A DNA stretch of 64,000 nt from Petrolisthes cinctipes (taxonomy: Eukaryota > Arthropoda > Malacostraca > Decapoda > Porcellanidae), in NCBI GenBank assembly GCA_033782935.1, contig JAWQEG010000717.1, positions 310,001-374,000 of the forward strand. The letters run 5' to 3'. Below, piece by piece: positions 34,592 through 47,787 of this stretch; positions within the stretch are counted from its first letter, which is position 1; each line of letters begins with the position of its first letter. The notes under the pieces are model-generated. The model did no database searches. It was given only the letters and a program-made list of their open reading frames with translations, and was not told where the DNA came from. The position numbers and the translations under genes are program-made.

Positions 34592-37500
34592 ATGCTGAAA
34601 ATCGATATTTTAGATGCCCAAAGTCAATATGTGCATGTATCTTCTGTACCCGTTTATATCTCAAATTCAGGCTCAAAACACCCGAAAATTCAATATTTTG
34701 GGGTCCCAGAAGCAATCTGTACATGCCTACATAGTGCTAGAATATTTTCAAAATATAGGCTAAAAAGATGCTAAAAATCGACATTTTAGGTGCCAATGAA
34801 TCGATATCTCAAATTCAGTCCCAAAACACCCGAAAATTCGATATTTAGAGGTCCCAGAAGGTATCTGTACATGCCTACTCCGTGTTAGAGTATTTTCAAA
34901 ATACAGGCCAAAAACATTCTGAAAATCGATCTTTTAGGTGCCCAAAAGTCGATATGTGCATGCATCTTCTGTACCCATTTATATCTCAAATTCTGGCCCT
35001 AAACACCCGAAAATTCGATATTTTGGGGTCCCAGAAGCGATCTGTACATGCCTACTCCGTGTTAGAGTATTTTCAAAATTCAGGCCCAAAACATGCTGAA
35101 AATCGATATTTTTGGTGCCCAAAGTCAATATGTGCATGTATCTTCTGTACCCGTTTATATCTCGAATTCAGGCTCAAAACACCCGAAAATTCAATATTTT
35201 GGGGTCCCAGAAGCAATCTGTACATGCCTACTCAGTGCTAGAATATTTTCAAAATATAGGTTAAAAACATGCTAAAAATCGATCTTTTAGGTGCCAAAAA
35301 TTCGATATCTCAAATTCAGTCCCAAAACACCCGAAAATTCGATAGTTAGGGGTCCCAGAAGCGATCTGTACATGCCTACTCCGTGTTAGAGTATTTTCAA
35401 AATACATGCTCAAAACATACTGAAAATCGATCTTTTAGGTACACAAAAGTCGATATGTGCATGCATCTTCAGTACCCGTTTATATCTCAAATTCAGGCTC
35501 AAAACACCCGAAAATTCAATATTTTGGGGTCCCAGAAGCAATCTGTACATGCCTACTCAGTGTTAGAGTATTTTCAAAATACAGGCCCAAAACATGCTAA
35601 AAATCGATATTTTTGGTGCCCAAAGTCAATATGTGCATGTATCTTCTGTACCCGTTTATATCTCAAATTCAGGCTCAAAACACCCGAAAATTCAATATTT
35701 TGGGGTCCCAGAAGCAATCTGTACAGTGCTAGAATATTTTCAAAATATAGGCTAAAAACATGCTAAAAATCGATCTTTTACGTGCCAAAAAGTCGATATC
35801 TCAAATTCAGTCCCAAAACACCCGAAAATTCGATATTTAGGGGTCCCAGAAGCGATCTGTACATGCCTACTCCGTTTTAGAGTATTTTCAAAATACATGC
35901 TCAAAACATACTGAAAATCGATCTTTTAGGTGCACAAAAGTCGATATGTGCATGCATCTTCAGTACCCGTTTATATCTCAAATTCAGGCTCAAAAGACCC
36001 GAAAATTCAATATTTTGGGGTCCCAGAAGCAATCTGTACATGCCTACTCAGTGTTAGAGTATTTTCAAAATACAGGCCCAAAACATGCTGAAAATCGATA
36101 TTTTAGATGCCCAAAGTCAATATGTGCATGTATCTTCTGTACCCGTTTATATCTCAAATTCAGGCTCAAAACACCCGAAAATTCAATATTTTGGGGTCCC
36201 AGAAGCAATCTGTACATGCCTACACAGTGCTAGAATATTTTCAAAATATAGGCTAAAAACATGCTAAAAATCGACATTTTAGGTGCCAAAAAATCGATAT
36301 CTCAAATTCAGTCCCAAAACACCCGAAAATTCGATATTTAGAGGTCCCTGAAGGTATCTGTACATGCCTACACTGTGTTAGAGTATTTTCAAAATACAGG
36401 CCAAAAACATACTGAAAATCGATCTTTTAGGTGCCCAAAAGTCGATATGTGCATGCATCTTCTGTACCCGTTTATATCTCAAATTCTGGCCCTAAACACC
36501 CAAAAATTCGATATTTTGGGGTCCCAGAAGCGATCTGTACATGCCTACTCCGTGTTAGAGTATTTTCAAAATACAGGCTAAAAACATGCTGAAAATCGAT
36601 ATTTTTGGTGCCCAAAGTCAATATGTGCATGTATCTTCTGTACCCGTTTATATCTCAAATTCAGGCTCAAAACACCCGAAAATTCAATATTTTGGGGTCC
36701 CAGAAGCAATCTGTACAGTGCTAGAATATTTTTAAAATATAGGCTAAAAACATGCTAAAAATCGATCTTTTAGGTGCCAAAAAGTCGATATCTCAAATTC
36801 AGTCCCAAAACACCCGAAAATTCGATATTTAGGGGTCCCAGAAGCGATCTGTACATGCTTACTCCGTGTTAGAGTATTTTCAAAATGCAGGCCCAAAACA
36901 TGCTGAAAATCGATATTTTAGATGCCCAAGGTCAATATGTGCATGTATCTTCTGTACCCGTTTATATCTCAAATTCAGGCTCAAAACACCCGAAAATTCA
37001 ATATTTTGGGGTCCCAGAAGCAATCTGTACATGCCTACACAGTGCAAGAATATTTTCAAAATATAGGCTAAAAACATGCTAAAAATCGACATTTTAGGTG
37101 CCAAAAAATCGATATCTCAAATTCAGTCCCAAAACACCCGAAAATTCGATATTTAGAGGTCCCAGAAGGTATCTGTACATGCCTACACTGTGTTAGAGTA
37201 TTTTCAAATTACAGGCCAAAAACATACTGAAAATCGATCTTTTAGGTGCCCAAAAGTCGATATGTGCATGCATCTTCTGTACCCGTTTATATCTCAAATT
37301 CTGGCCCTAAACACCCGAAAATTCGATATTTTGGGGTCCCAGAAGCGATCTGTACATGCCTACTCCGTGTTAGAGTATTTTCAAAATACAGGCCAAAAAC
37401 ATGCAGAAAATCGATATTTTTGGTGCCCAGAGTCAATATGTGCATGTATCTTCTGTACCCGTTTATATCTCAAATTCAGGCTCAAAACACCCGAAAATTC

Positions 37501-39727
37501 AATATTTTGGGGTCCCAGAAGCAATCTGTACAGTGCTAGAATATTTTCAAAATATAGGCTAAAAACATGCTAAAAATTGACATTTTAGGTGCCAAAAAAT
37601 CGATATCTCAAATTCAGTCCCAAAACACCCGAAAATTCGATATTTAGAGGTCCCAGAAGGTATCTGTACATGCCTACACTGTGTTAGAGTATTTTCAAAA
37701 TACAGGCCAAAAACATACTGAAAATCGATCTTTTAGGTGCCCAAAAGTCGATATGTGCATGTATCTTCTGTACCCGTTTATATCTCAAATTCAGGCTCAA
37801 AACACCCGAAAATTCAATATTTTGGGGTCCCAGAAGCAATCTGTACAGTGCTAGAATATTTTCAAAATATAGGCTAAAAACATGCTAAAAATCGATCTTT
37901 TAGGTGCCAAAAAGTCGATATCTCAAATTCAGTCCCAAAACACCCGAAAATTCGATATTTAGGGGTCCCAGAAGCGATCTGTACATGCCTACTCCGTGTT
38001 AGAGTATTTTCAAAATACATGCTCAAAACATACTGAAAATCGATCTTTTAGGTGCACAAAAGTCGATATGTGCATGCATCTTCAGTACCCGTTTATATCT
38101 CAAATTCAGGCTCAAAACACCCGAAAATTCAATATTTTGGGGTCCCAGAAGCAATCTGTACATGCCTACTCAGTGTTAGAGTATTTTCAAAATACAGGCC
38201 CAAAACATGCTGAAAATCGATATTTTAGATGCTTAAAGTCAATATGTGCATGTATCTTCTGTACCCGTTTATATCTCAAATTCAGGCTCAAAACACCCGA
38301 AAATTCAATATTTTGGGGTCCCAGAAGCAATCTGTACATGCCTACACAGTGCTAGAATATTTTCAAAATACAGGCCAAAAACATACTGAAAATCGATCTT
38401 TTAGGTGCCCAAAAGTCGATATGTGCATGCATCTTCTGTACCCGTTTATATCTCAAATTCTGGCCCTAAACACCCGAAAATTCGATATTTTGGGGTCCCA
38501 TAAGCGATCTGTACATGCCTACTCCGTGTTAGAGTATTTTCAAAATTCAGGCCCAAAACATGCTAAAAATCGATATTTTTTGTGCCCAAAGTCAATATGT
38601 GCATGTATCTTCTGTACCCGTTTATATCTCAAATTCAGGCTCAAAACACCCGAAAATTCAATATTTTGGGGTCCCAGAAGCAATCTGTACATGCCTACTC
38701 AGTGCTAGAATATTTTCAAAATATAGGCTAAAAACATGCTAAAAATCGATCTTTTAGGTGCCAAAAATTCGATATCTCAAATTCAGTCCCAAAACACCCG
38801 AAAATTCGATATTTAGGGGTCCCAGAAGCGATCTGTACATGCCAACTCCGTGTTAGAGTATTTTCAAAATACATGCTCAAAATATACTGAAAATCGATCT
38901 TTTAGGTGCACAAAAGTCGATATGTGCATGCATCTTCAGTACCCGTTTATATCTCAAATTCAGGCTCAAAACACCCTAAAATTCAATATTTTGGGGTCCC
39001 AGAAGCAATCTGTACATGCCTACTCAGTGTTAGAGTATTTTCAAAATACAGGCCCAAAACATGCTGAAAATCGATATTTTAGATGCCCAAAGTCAATATG
39101 TGCATGTATCTTCTGTACCCGTTTATATCTCAAATTCAGGCTCAAAACACCCGAAATTTCAATATTTTGGGGTCCCAGAAGCAATCTGTACAGTGCTAGA
39201 ATATTTTCAAAATATAGGCTAAAAACATGCTAAATATCGACCTTTTAGGTGCCAAAAAGTCGATATCTCAAATTCAGTCCCAAAACACCCGAAAATTCGA
39301 TATTTAGGGGTCCCAGAAGCGATCTGTACATGCCTACTCCGTGTTAGAGTATTTTCAAAATACATGCTCAAAACATACTGAAAATCTATCTTTTAGGTGC
39401 ACAAAAGTCGATATGTGCATGCATCTTCAGTATCCGTTTATATCTCAAATTCAGGCTCAAAAAACCCGAAAATTCAATATTTTGGGGTCCCAGAAGCAAT
39501 CTGTACATGCCTACTCAGTGTTAGAGTATTTTCAAAATACAGGCCCAAAACATGCTGAAAATCGATATTTTAGATGCCCAAAGTCAATATGTGCATGTAT
39601 CTTCTGTACCCGTTTATATCTCAAATTCAGGCTCAAAACACCCGAAAATTCAATATTTTGGGGTCCCAGAAGCAATCTGTACATGCCTACACAGTGCTAG
39701 AATATTTTCAAAATATAGGCTAAAAAC
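34592..39727 (+). repeat. Partial copy of 27611-32746 (offset 6981 bp)
   Basis: From A at 34592 to A ending 39727, monomer order and private marks match 27611-32746 at a constant +6981 bp, across the end of the 5293-bp block and the first 1845-bp unit. The copy ends where A is followed by S1 (39728) rather than S2'. The tandem unit is therefore 27611-34591. Confidence 0.9.
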
Positions 39728-42555
39728 ATGCTAAAAATCGACATTTTAGGTGCCAAAAAATCGATATCTCAAATTCAGTCCCAAAACACCCGAAAATTCG
39801 ATATTTAGAGGTCCCTGAAGGTATCTGTACATGCCTACACTGTGTTAGAGTATTTTCAAAATACAGGCCAAAAACATACTGAAAATCGATCTTTTAGGTG
39901 CCCAAAAGTCGATATGTGCATGCATCTTCTGTACCCGTTTATATCTCAAATTCTGGCCCTAAACACCCAAAAATTCGATATTTTGGGGTCCCAGAAGCGA
40001 TCTGTACATGCCTACTCCGTGTTAGAGTATTTTCAAAATACAGGCTAAAAACATGCTGAAAATCGATATTTTTGGTGCCCAAAGTCAATATGTGCATGTA
40101 TCTTCTGTACCCGTTTATATCTCAAATTCAGGCTCAAAACACCCGAAAATTCAATATTTTGGGGTCCCAGAAGCAATCTGTACAGTGCTAGAATATTTTT
40201 AAAATATAGGCTAAAAACATGCTAAAAATCGATCTTTTAGGTGCCAAAAAGTCGATATCTCAAATTCAGTCCCAAAACACCCGAAAATTCGATATTTAGG
40301 GGTCCCAGAAGCGATCTGTACATGCTTACTCCGTGTTAGAGTATTTTCAAAATGCAGGCCCAAAACATGCTGAAAATCGATATTTTAGATGCCCAAGGTC
40401 AATATGTGCATGTATCTTCTGTACCCGTTTATATCTCAAATTCAGGCTCAAAACACCCGAAAATTCAATATTTTGGGGTCCCAGAAGCAATCTGTACATG
40501 CCTACACAGTGCAAGAATATTTTCAAAATATAGGCTAAAAACATGCTAAAAATCGACATTTTAGGTGCCAAAAAATCGATATCTCAAATTCAGTCCCAAA
40601 ACACACGAAAATTCGATATTTAGAGGTCCCAGAAGGTATCTGTACATGCCTACACTGTGTTAGAGTATTTTCAAATTACAGGCCAAAAACATACTGAAAA
40701 TCGATCTTTTAGGTGCCCAAAAGTCGATATGTGCATGCATCTTCTGTACCCGTTTATATCTCAAATTCTGGCCCTAAACACCCGAAAATTCGATATTTTG
40801 GGGTCCCAGAAGCGATCTGTACATGCCTACTCCGTGTTAGAGTATTTTCAAAATACAGGCCAAAAACATGCAGAAAATCGATATTTTTGGTGCCCAGAGT
40901 CAATATGTGCATGTATCTTCTGTACCCGTTTATATCTCAAATTCAGGCTCAAAACACCCGAAAATTCAATATTTTGGGGTCCCAGAAGGTATCTGTACAT
41001 GCCTACACTGTGTTAGAGTATTTTCAAAATACAGGCCAAAAACATACTGAAAATCGATCTTTTAGGTGCCCAAAAGTCGATATGTGCATGTATCTTCTGT
41101 ACCCGTTTATATCTCAAATTCAGGCTCAAAACACCCGAAAATTCAATATTTTGGGGTCCCAGAAGCAATCTGTACAGTGCTAGAATATTTTCAAAATATA
41201 GGCTAAAAACATGCTAAAAATCGATCTTTTAGGTGCCAAAAAGTCGATATCTCAAATTCAGTCCCAAAACACCCGAAAATTCGATATTTAGGGGTCCCAG
41301 AAGCGATCTGTACATGCCTACTCCGTGTTAGAGTATTTTCAAAATACATGCTCAAAACATACTGAAAATCGATCTTTTAGGTGCACAAAAGTCGATATGT
41401 GCATGCATCTTCAGTACCCGTTTATATCTCAAATTCAGGCTCAAAACACCCGAAAATTCAATATTTTGGGGTCCCAGAAGCAATCTGTACATGCCTACTC
41501 AGTGTTAGAGTATTTTCAAAATACAGGCCCAAAACATGCTGAAAATCGATATTTTAGATGCTTAAAGTCAATATGTGCATGTATCTTCTGTACCCGTTTA
41601 TATCTCAAATTCAGGCTCAAAACACCCAAAAATTCAATATTTTGGGGTCCCAGAAGCAATCTGTACATGCCTACACAGTGCTAGAATATTTTCAAAATAC
41701 AGGCCAAAAACATACTGAAAATCGATCTTTTAGGTGCCCAAAAGTCGATATGTGCATGCATCTTCTGTACCCGTTTATATCTCAAATTCTGTCCCTAAAC
41801 ACCCGAAAATTCGATATTTTGGGGTCCCATAAGCGATCTGTACATGCCTACTCCGTGTTAGAGTATTTTCAAAATTCAGGCCCAAAACATGCTAAAAATC
41901 GATATTTTTTGTGCCCAAAGTCAATATGTGCATGTATCTTCTGTACCCGTTTATATCTCAAATTCAGGCTCAAAACACCCGAAAATTCAATATTTTGGGG
42001 TCCCAGAAGCAATCTGTACATGCCTACTCAGTGCTAGAATATTTTCAAAATATAGGCTAAAAACATGCTAAAAATCGATCTTTTAGGTGCCAAAAATTCG
42101 ATATCTCAAATTCAGTCCCAAAACACCCGAAAATTCGATATTTAGGGGTCCCAGAAGCGATCTGTACATGCCAACTCCGTGTTAGAGTATTTTCAAAATA
42201 CATGCTCAAAATATACTGAAAATCGATCTTTTAGGTGCACAAAAGTCGATATGTGCATGCATCTTCAGTACCCGTTTATATCTCAAATTCAGGCTCAAAA
42301 CACCCTAAAATTCAATATTTTGGGGTCCCAGAAGCAATCTGTACATGCCTACTCAGTGTTAGAGTATTTTCAAAATACAGGCCCAAAACATGCTGAAAAT
42401 CGATATTTTAGATGCCCAAAGTCAATATGTGCATGTATCTTCTGTACCCGTTTATATCTCAAATTCAGGCTCAAAACACCCGAAATTTCAATATTTTGAG
42501 GTCCCATAAGCAATCTGTACAGTGCTAGAATATTTTCAAAATATAGGCTAAAAAC
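39552..42555 (+). repeat. Partial copy of 36085-39226 (offset 3467, then 3329 bp)
   Basis: Monomers match the region 3467 bp upstream until about 40988, then 3329 bp upstream. The 138-bp loss turns a c plus S1 pair into one chimeric 176-bp monomer at 40868-41043, joined inside GTCCCAGAAG, which both partners share. Private differences include CACACGAAAATTC near 40605 and CTGTCCCTAAAC near 41790. Confidence 0.88.
40868..41043 (+). repeat. C-head/S1-tail chimeric monomer from 138-bp deletion
   Basis: Starts ATGCAGAAAATCG like the c at 37401 but after GTCCCAGAAG continues GTATCTGTACATGCC with the CACTGTG tail of the S1 that followed. It is the product expected from in-register recombination between adjacent monomers. 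Confidence 0.87.
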
Positions 42556-42703
42556 ATGCTAAATATCGACCTTTTAGGTGCCAAAAAGTCGATATCTCAA
42601 ATTCAGTCCCAAAACACCCGAAAATTCGATATTTAGAGGTCCCAGAAGGTATCTGTACATGCCTACTCCGTGTTAGAGTATTTTCAAAATACAGGCCAAA
42701 AAC
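42556..42703 (+). repeat. Chimeric S2-head/S1-tail monomer at a block junction
   Basis: The head ATATCGACCTTTTAGG is that of the S2 at 39227, while AGAGGTCCCAGAAGGTATC and the tail leading to ACATTCTG are those of the S1 at 34768. Downstream sequence then matches 34916 onward at +7788 bp, so this monomer is a duplication junction. Confidence 0.85.
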
Positions 42704-43381
42704 ATTCTGAAAATCGATATTTTAGGTGCCCAAAAGTCGATATGTGCATGCATCTTCTGTACCCGTTTATATCTCAAATTCTGGCCCTAAACACCCGAAA
42801 ATTCGATATTTTGGGGTCCCAGAAGCGATCTGTACATGCCTACTCCGTGTTAGAGTATTTTCAAAATTCAGGCCCAAAACATGCTGAAAATCGATATTTT
42901 TGGTGCCCAAAGTCAATATGTGCATGTATCTTCTGTACCCGTTTATATCTCGAATTCAGGCTCAAAACACCCGAAAATTCAATATTTTGGGGTCCCAGAA
43001 GCAATCTGTACATGCCTACTCAGTGCTAGAATATTTTCAAAATATAGGTTAAAAACATGCTAAAAATCGATCTTTTAGGTGCCAAAAATTCGATATCTCA
43101 AATTCAGTCCCAAAACAACCGAAAATTCGATAGTTAGGGGTCCCAGAAGCGATCTGTACATGCCTACTCCGTGTTAGAGTATTTTCAAAATACATGCTCA
43201 AAACATACTGAAAATCGATCTTTTAGGTACACAAAAGTCGATATGTGCATGCATCTTCAGTACCCGTTTATATCTCAAATTCAGGCTCAAAACACCCGAA
43301 AATTCAATATTTTGGGGTCCCAGAAGCAATCTGTACATGCCTACTCAGTGTTAGAGTATTTTCAAAATACAGGCCCAAAAC
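42704..43381 (+). repeat. B-C-S2-D segment copied from 34916-35593
   Basis: Offset +7788 bp. It carries GATAGTTAGGGG, GGTACACAAAAG and the last EcoRI-bearing C monomer (42881) that I see in the window. Private differences are ATCGATATTTTAGG near 42716 and CAACCGAAAATTC near 43116. Confidence 0.87.
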
Positions 43382-46300
43382 ATGCTAAAAATCGATATTT
43401 TTGGTGCCCAAAGTCAATATGTGCATGTATCTTCTGTACCCGTTTATATCTCAAATTCAGGCTCAAAACACCCGAAAATTCAATATTTTGGGGTCCCAGA
43501 AGCAATCTGTACAGTGCTAGAATATTTTCAAAATATAGGCTAAAAACATGCTAAAAATCGATCTTTTACGTGCCAAAAAGTCGATATCTCAAATTCAGTC
43601 CCAAAACACCCGAAAATTCGATATTTAGGGGTCCCAGAAGCGATCTGTACATGCCTACTCCGTTTTAGAGTATTTTCAAAATACATGCTCAAAACATACT
43701 GAAAATCGATCTTTTAGGTGCACAAAAGTCGATATGTGCATGCATCTTCAGTACCCGTTTATATCTCAAATTCAGGCTCAAAAGACCCGAAAATTCAATA
43801 TTTTGGGGTCCCAGAAGCAATCTGTACATGCCTACTCAGTGTTAGAGTATTTTCAAAATACAGGCCCAAAACATGCTGAAAATCGATATTTTAGATGCCC
43901 AAAGTCAATATGTGCATGTATCTTCTGTACCCGTTTATATCTCAAATTCAGGCTCAAAACACCCGAAAATTCAATATTTTGGGGTCCCAGAAGCAATCTG
44001 TACATGCCTACACAGTGCTAGAATATTTTCAAAATATAGGCTAAAAACATGCTAAAAATCGACATTTTAGGTGCCAAAAAATCGATATCTCAAATTCAGT
44101 CCCAAAACACCCGAAAATTCGATATTTAGAGGTCCCTGAAGGTATCTGTACATGCCTACACTGTGTTAGAGTATTTTCAAAATACAGGCCAAAAACATAC
44201 TGAAAATCGATCTTTTAGGTGCCCAAAAGTCGATATGTGCATGCATCTTCTGTACCCGTTTATATCTCAAATTCTGGCCCTAAACACCCAAAAATTCGAT
44301 ATTTTGGGGTCCCAGAAGAGATCTGTACATGCCTACTCCGTGTTAGAGTATTTTCAAAATACAGGCTAAAAACATGCTGAAAATCGATATTTTTGGTGCC
44401 CAAAGTCAATATGTGCATGTATCTTCTGTACCCGTTTATATCTCAAATTCAGGCTCAAAACACCCGAAAATTCAATATTTTGGGGTCCCAGAAGCAATCT
44501 GTACAGTGCTAGAATATTTTTAAAATATAGGCTAAAAACATGCTAAAAATCGATCTTTTAGGTGCCAAAAAGTCGATATCTCAAATTCAGTCCCAAAACA
44601 CCCGAAAATTCGATATTTAGGGGTCCCAGAAGCGATCTGTACATGATTACTCCGTGTTAGAGTATTTTCAAAATACATGCTCAAAACATACTGAAAATCG
44701 ATCTTTTAGGTGCACAAAAGTCGATATGTGCATGCATCTTCAGTACCCGTTTATATCTCAAATTCAGGCTCAAAACACCCGAAAATTCAATATTTTGGGG
44801 TCCCAGAAGCAATCTGTACATGCCTACTCAGTGTTAGAGTATTTTCAAAATGCAGGCCCAAAAAATGCTGAAAATCGATATTTTAGATGCCCAAAGTCAA
44901 TATGTGCATGTATCTTCTGTACCCGTTTATATCTCAAATTCAGGCTCAAAACACCCGAAAATTCAATATTTTGGGGTCCCAGAAGCAATCTGTACATGCC
45001 TACACAGTGCAAGAATATTTTCAAAATATAGGCTAAAAACATGCTAAAAATCGACATTTTAGGTGCCAAAAAATCGATATCTCAAATTCAGTCCCAAAAC
45101 ACCCGAAAATTCGATATTTAGAGGTCCCAGAAGGTATCTGTACATGCCTACACTGTGTTAGAGTATTTTCAAATTACAGGCCAAAAACATACTGAAAATC
45201 GATCTTTTAGGTGCCCAAAAGTCGATATGTGCATGCATCTTCTGTACCCGTTTATATCTCAAATTCTGGCCCTAAACACCCGAAAATTCGATATTTTGGG
45301 GTCCCAGAAGCGATCTTTACATGCCTACTCCGTGTTAGAGTATTTTCAAAATACAAGCCAAAAACATGCAGAAAATCGATATTTTTGGTGCCCAGAGTCA
45401 ATATGTGCATGTATCTTCTGTACCCGTTTATATCTCAAATTCAGGCTCAAAACACCCGAAAATTCAATATTTTGGGGTCCCAGAAGCAATCTGTACAGTG
45501 CTAGAATATTTTCAAAATATAGGCTAAAAACATGCTAAAAATTGACATTTTAGGTGCCAAAAAATCGATATCTCAAATTCAGTCCCAAAACACCCGAAAA
45601 TTCGATATTTAGAGGTCCCAGAAGGTATCTGTACATGCCTACACTGTGTTAGAGTATTTTCAAAATACAGGCCAAAAACATACTGAAAATCGATCTTTTA
45701 GGTGCCCAAAAGTCGATATGTGCATGTATCTTCTGTACCCGTTTATATCTCAAATTCAGGCTCAAAACACCCGAAAATTCAATATTTTGGGGTCCCAGAA
45801 GCAATCTGTACAGTGTTAGAATATTTTCAAAATATAGGCTAAAAACATGCTAAAAATCGATCTTTTAGGTGCCAAAAAGTCGATATCTCAAATTCAGTCC
45901 CAAAACACCCGAAAATTCGATATTTAGGGGTCCCAGAAGCGATCTGTACATGCCTACTCCGTGTTAGAGTATTTTCAAAATACATGCTCAAAACATACTG
46001 AAAATCGATCTTTTAGGTGCACAAAAGTCGATATGTGCATGCATCTTCAGTACCCGTTTATATCTCAAATTCAGGCTCAAAACACCCGAAAATTCAATAT
46101 TTTGGGGTCCCAGAAGCAATCTGTACATGCCTACTCAGTGTTAGAGTATTTTCAAAATACAGGCCCAAAACATGCTGAAAATCGATATTTTAGATGCTTA
46201 AAGTCAATATGTGCATGTATCTTCTGTACCCGTTTATATCTCAAATTCAGGCTCAAAACACCCGAAAATTCAATATTTTGGGGTCCCAGAAGCAATCTGT

Positions 46301-47787
46301 ACATGCCTACACAGTGCTAGAATATTTTCAAAATACAGGCCAAAAACATACTGAAAATCGATCTTTTAGGTGCCCAAAAGTCGATATGTGCATGCATCTT
46401 CTGTACCCGTTTATATCTCAAATTCTGGCCCTAAACACCCGAAAATTCGATATTTTGGGGTCCCATAAGCGATCTGTACATGCCTACTCCGTGTTAGAGT
46501 ATTTTCAAAATTCAGGCCCAAAACATGCTAAAAATCGATATTTTTTTTGCCCAAAGTCAATATGTGCATGTATCTTCTGTACCCGTTTATATCTCAAATT
46601 CAGGCTCAAAACACACGAAAATTCAATATTTTGGGGTCCCAGAAGCAATCTGTACATGCCTACTCAGTGCTAGAATATTTTCAAAATATAGGCTAAAAAC
46701 ATGCTAAAAATCGATCTTTTAGGTGCCAAAAATTCGATATCTCAAATTCAGTCCCAAAACACCCGAAAATTCGATATTTAGGGGTCCCAGAAGCGATCTG
46801 TACATGCCAACTCCGTGTTAGAGTATTTTCAAAATACATGCTCAAAATATACTGAAAATCGATCTTTTAGGTGCACAAAAGTCGATATGTGCATGCATCT
46901 TCAGTACCCGTTTATATCTCAAATTCAGGCTCAAAACACCCTAAAATTCAATATTTTGGGGTCCCAGAAGCAATCTGTACATGCCTACTCAGTGTTAGAG
47001 TATTTTCAAAATACAGGCCCAAAACATGCTGAAAATCGATATTTTAGATGCCCAAAGTCAATATGTGCATGTATCTTCTGTACCCGTTTATATCTCAAAT
47101 TCAGGCTCAAAACACCCGAAATTTCAATATTTTGGGGTCCCAGAAGCAATCTGTACAGTGCTAGAATATTTTCAAAATATAGGCTAAAAACATGCTAAAT
47201 ATCGACCTTTTAGGTGCCAAAAAGTCGATATCTCAAATTCAGTCCCAAAACACCCGAAAATTCGATATTTAGGGGTCCCAGAAGCGATCTGTACATGCCT
47301 ACTCCGTGTTAGAGTATTTTCAAAATACATGCTCAAAACATACTGAAAATCTATCTTTTAGGTGCACAAAAGTCGATATGTGCATGTATCTTCTGTACCC
47401 GTTTATATCTCAAATTCAGGCTCAAAACACCCGAAAATTCAATATTTTGGGGTCCCAGAAGCAATCTGTACATGCCTACTCAGTGCTAGAATATTTTCAA
47501 AATATAGGCTAAAAACATGCTAAAAATCGATCTTTTAGGTGCCAAAAAGTCGATATCTCAAATTCAGTCCCAAAACACACGAAAATTCGATATTTAGGGG
47601 TCCCAGAAGCGATCTGAAAATCGATCTTTTAGGTGCACAAAAGTCGATATGTGCATGCATCTTCAGTACCCGTTTATATCTCAAATTCAGGCTCAAAACA
47701 CCCGAAAATTCAATATTTTGGGGTCCCAGAAGCAATCTGTACATGCCTACTCAGTGTTAGAGTATTTTCAAAATACAGGCCCAAAAC
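43382..47787 (+). repeat. 4406-bp unit, copy 1
   Basis: Begins with c (43382-43547), then S2 D A S1 B c S2 D A S1 B c S1 B/c S2 D A B C S2 D a S2 D/C, and a truncated S2 fused to D (47517-47787). It matches upstream sequence at +7788 bp up to about 44687, gains one D (44688-44864), then matches at +7965 bp. The same unit repeats immediately at +4406 bp. Confidence 0.92.
47517..47787 (+). repeat. Truncated S2 fused to D (54-bp deletion), copy 1
   Basis: S2 runs to AGCGATCTG near 47616 and continues directly as AAAATCGATCTTTTAGGTGC of D. The missing 54 bp are the S2 tail. CTG is shared by GATCTG and ACATACTG, so the break has 3 bp of microhomology. The two monomers together are 271 bp instead of 325 bp. 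Confidence 0.88.
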
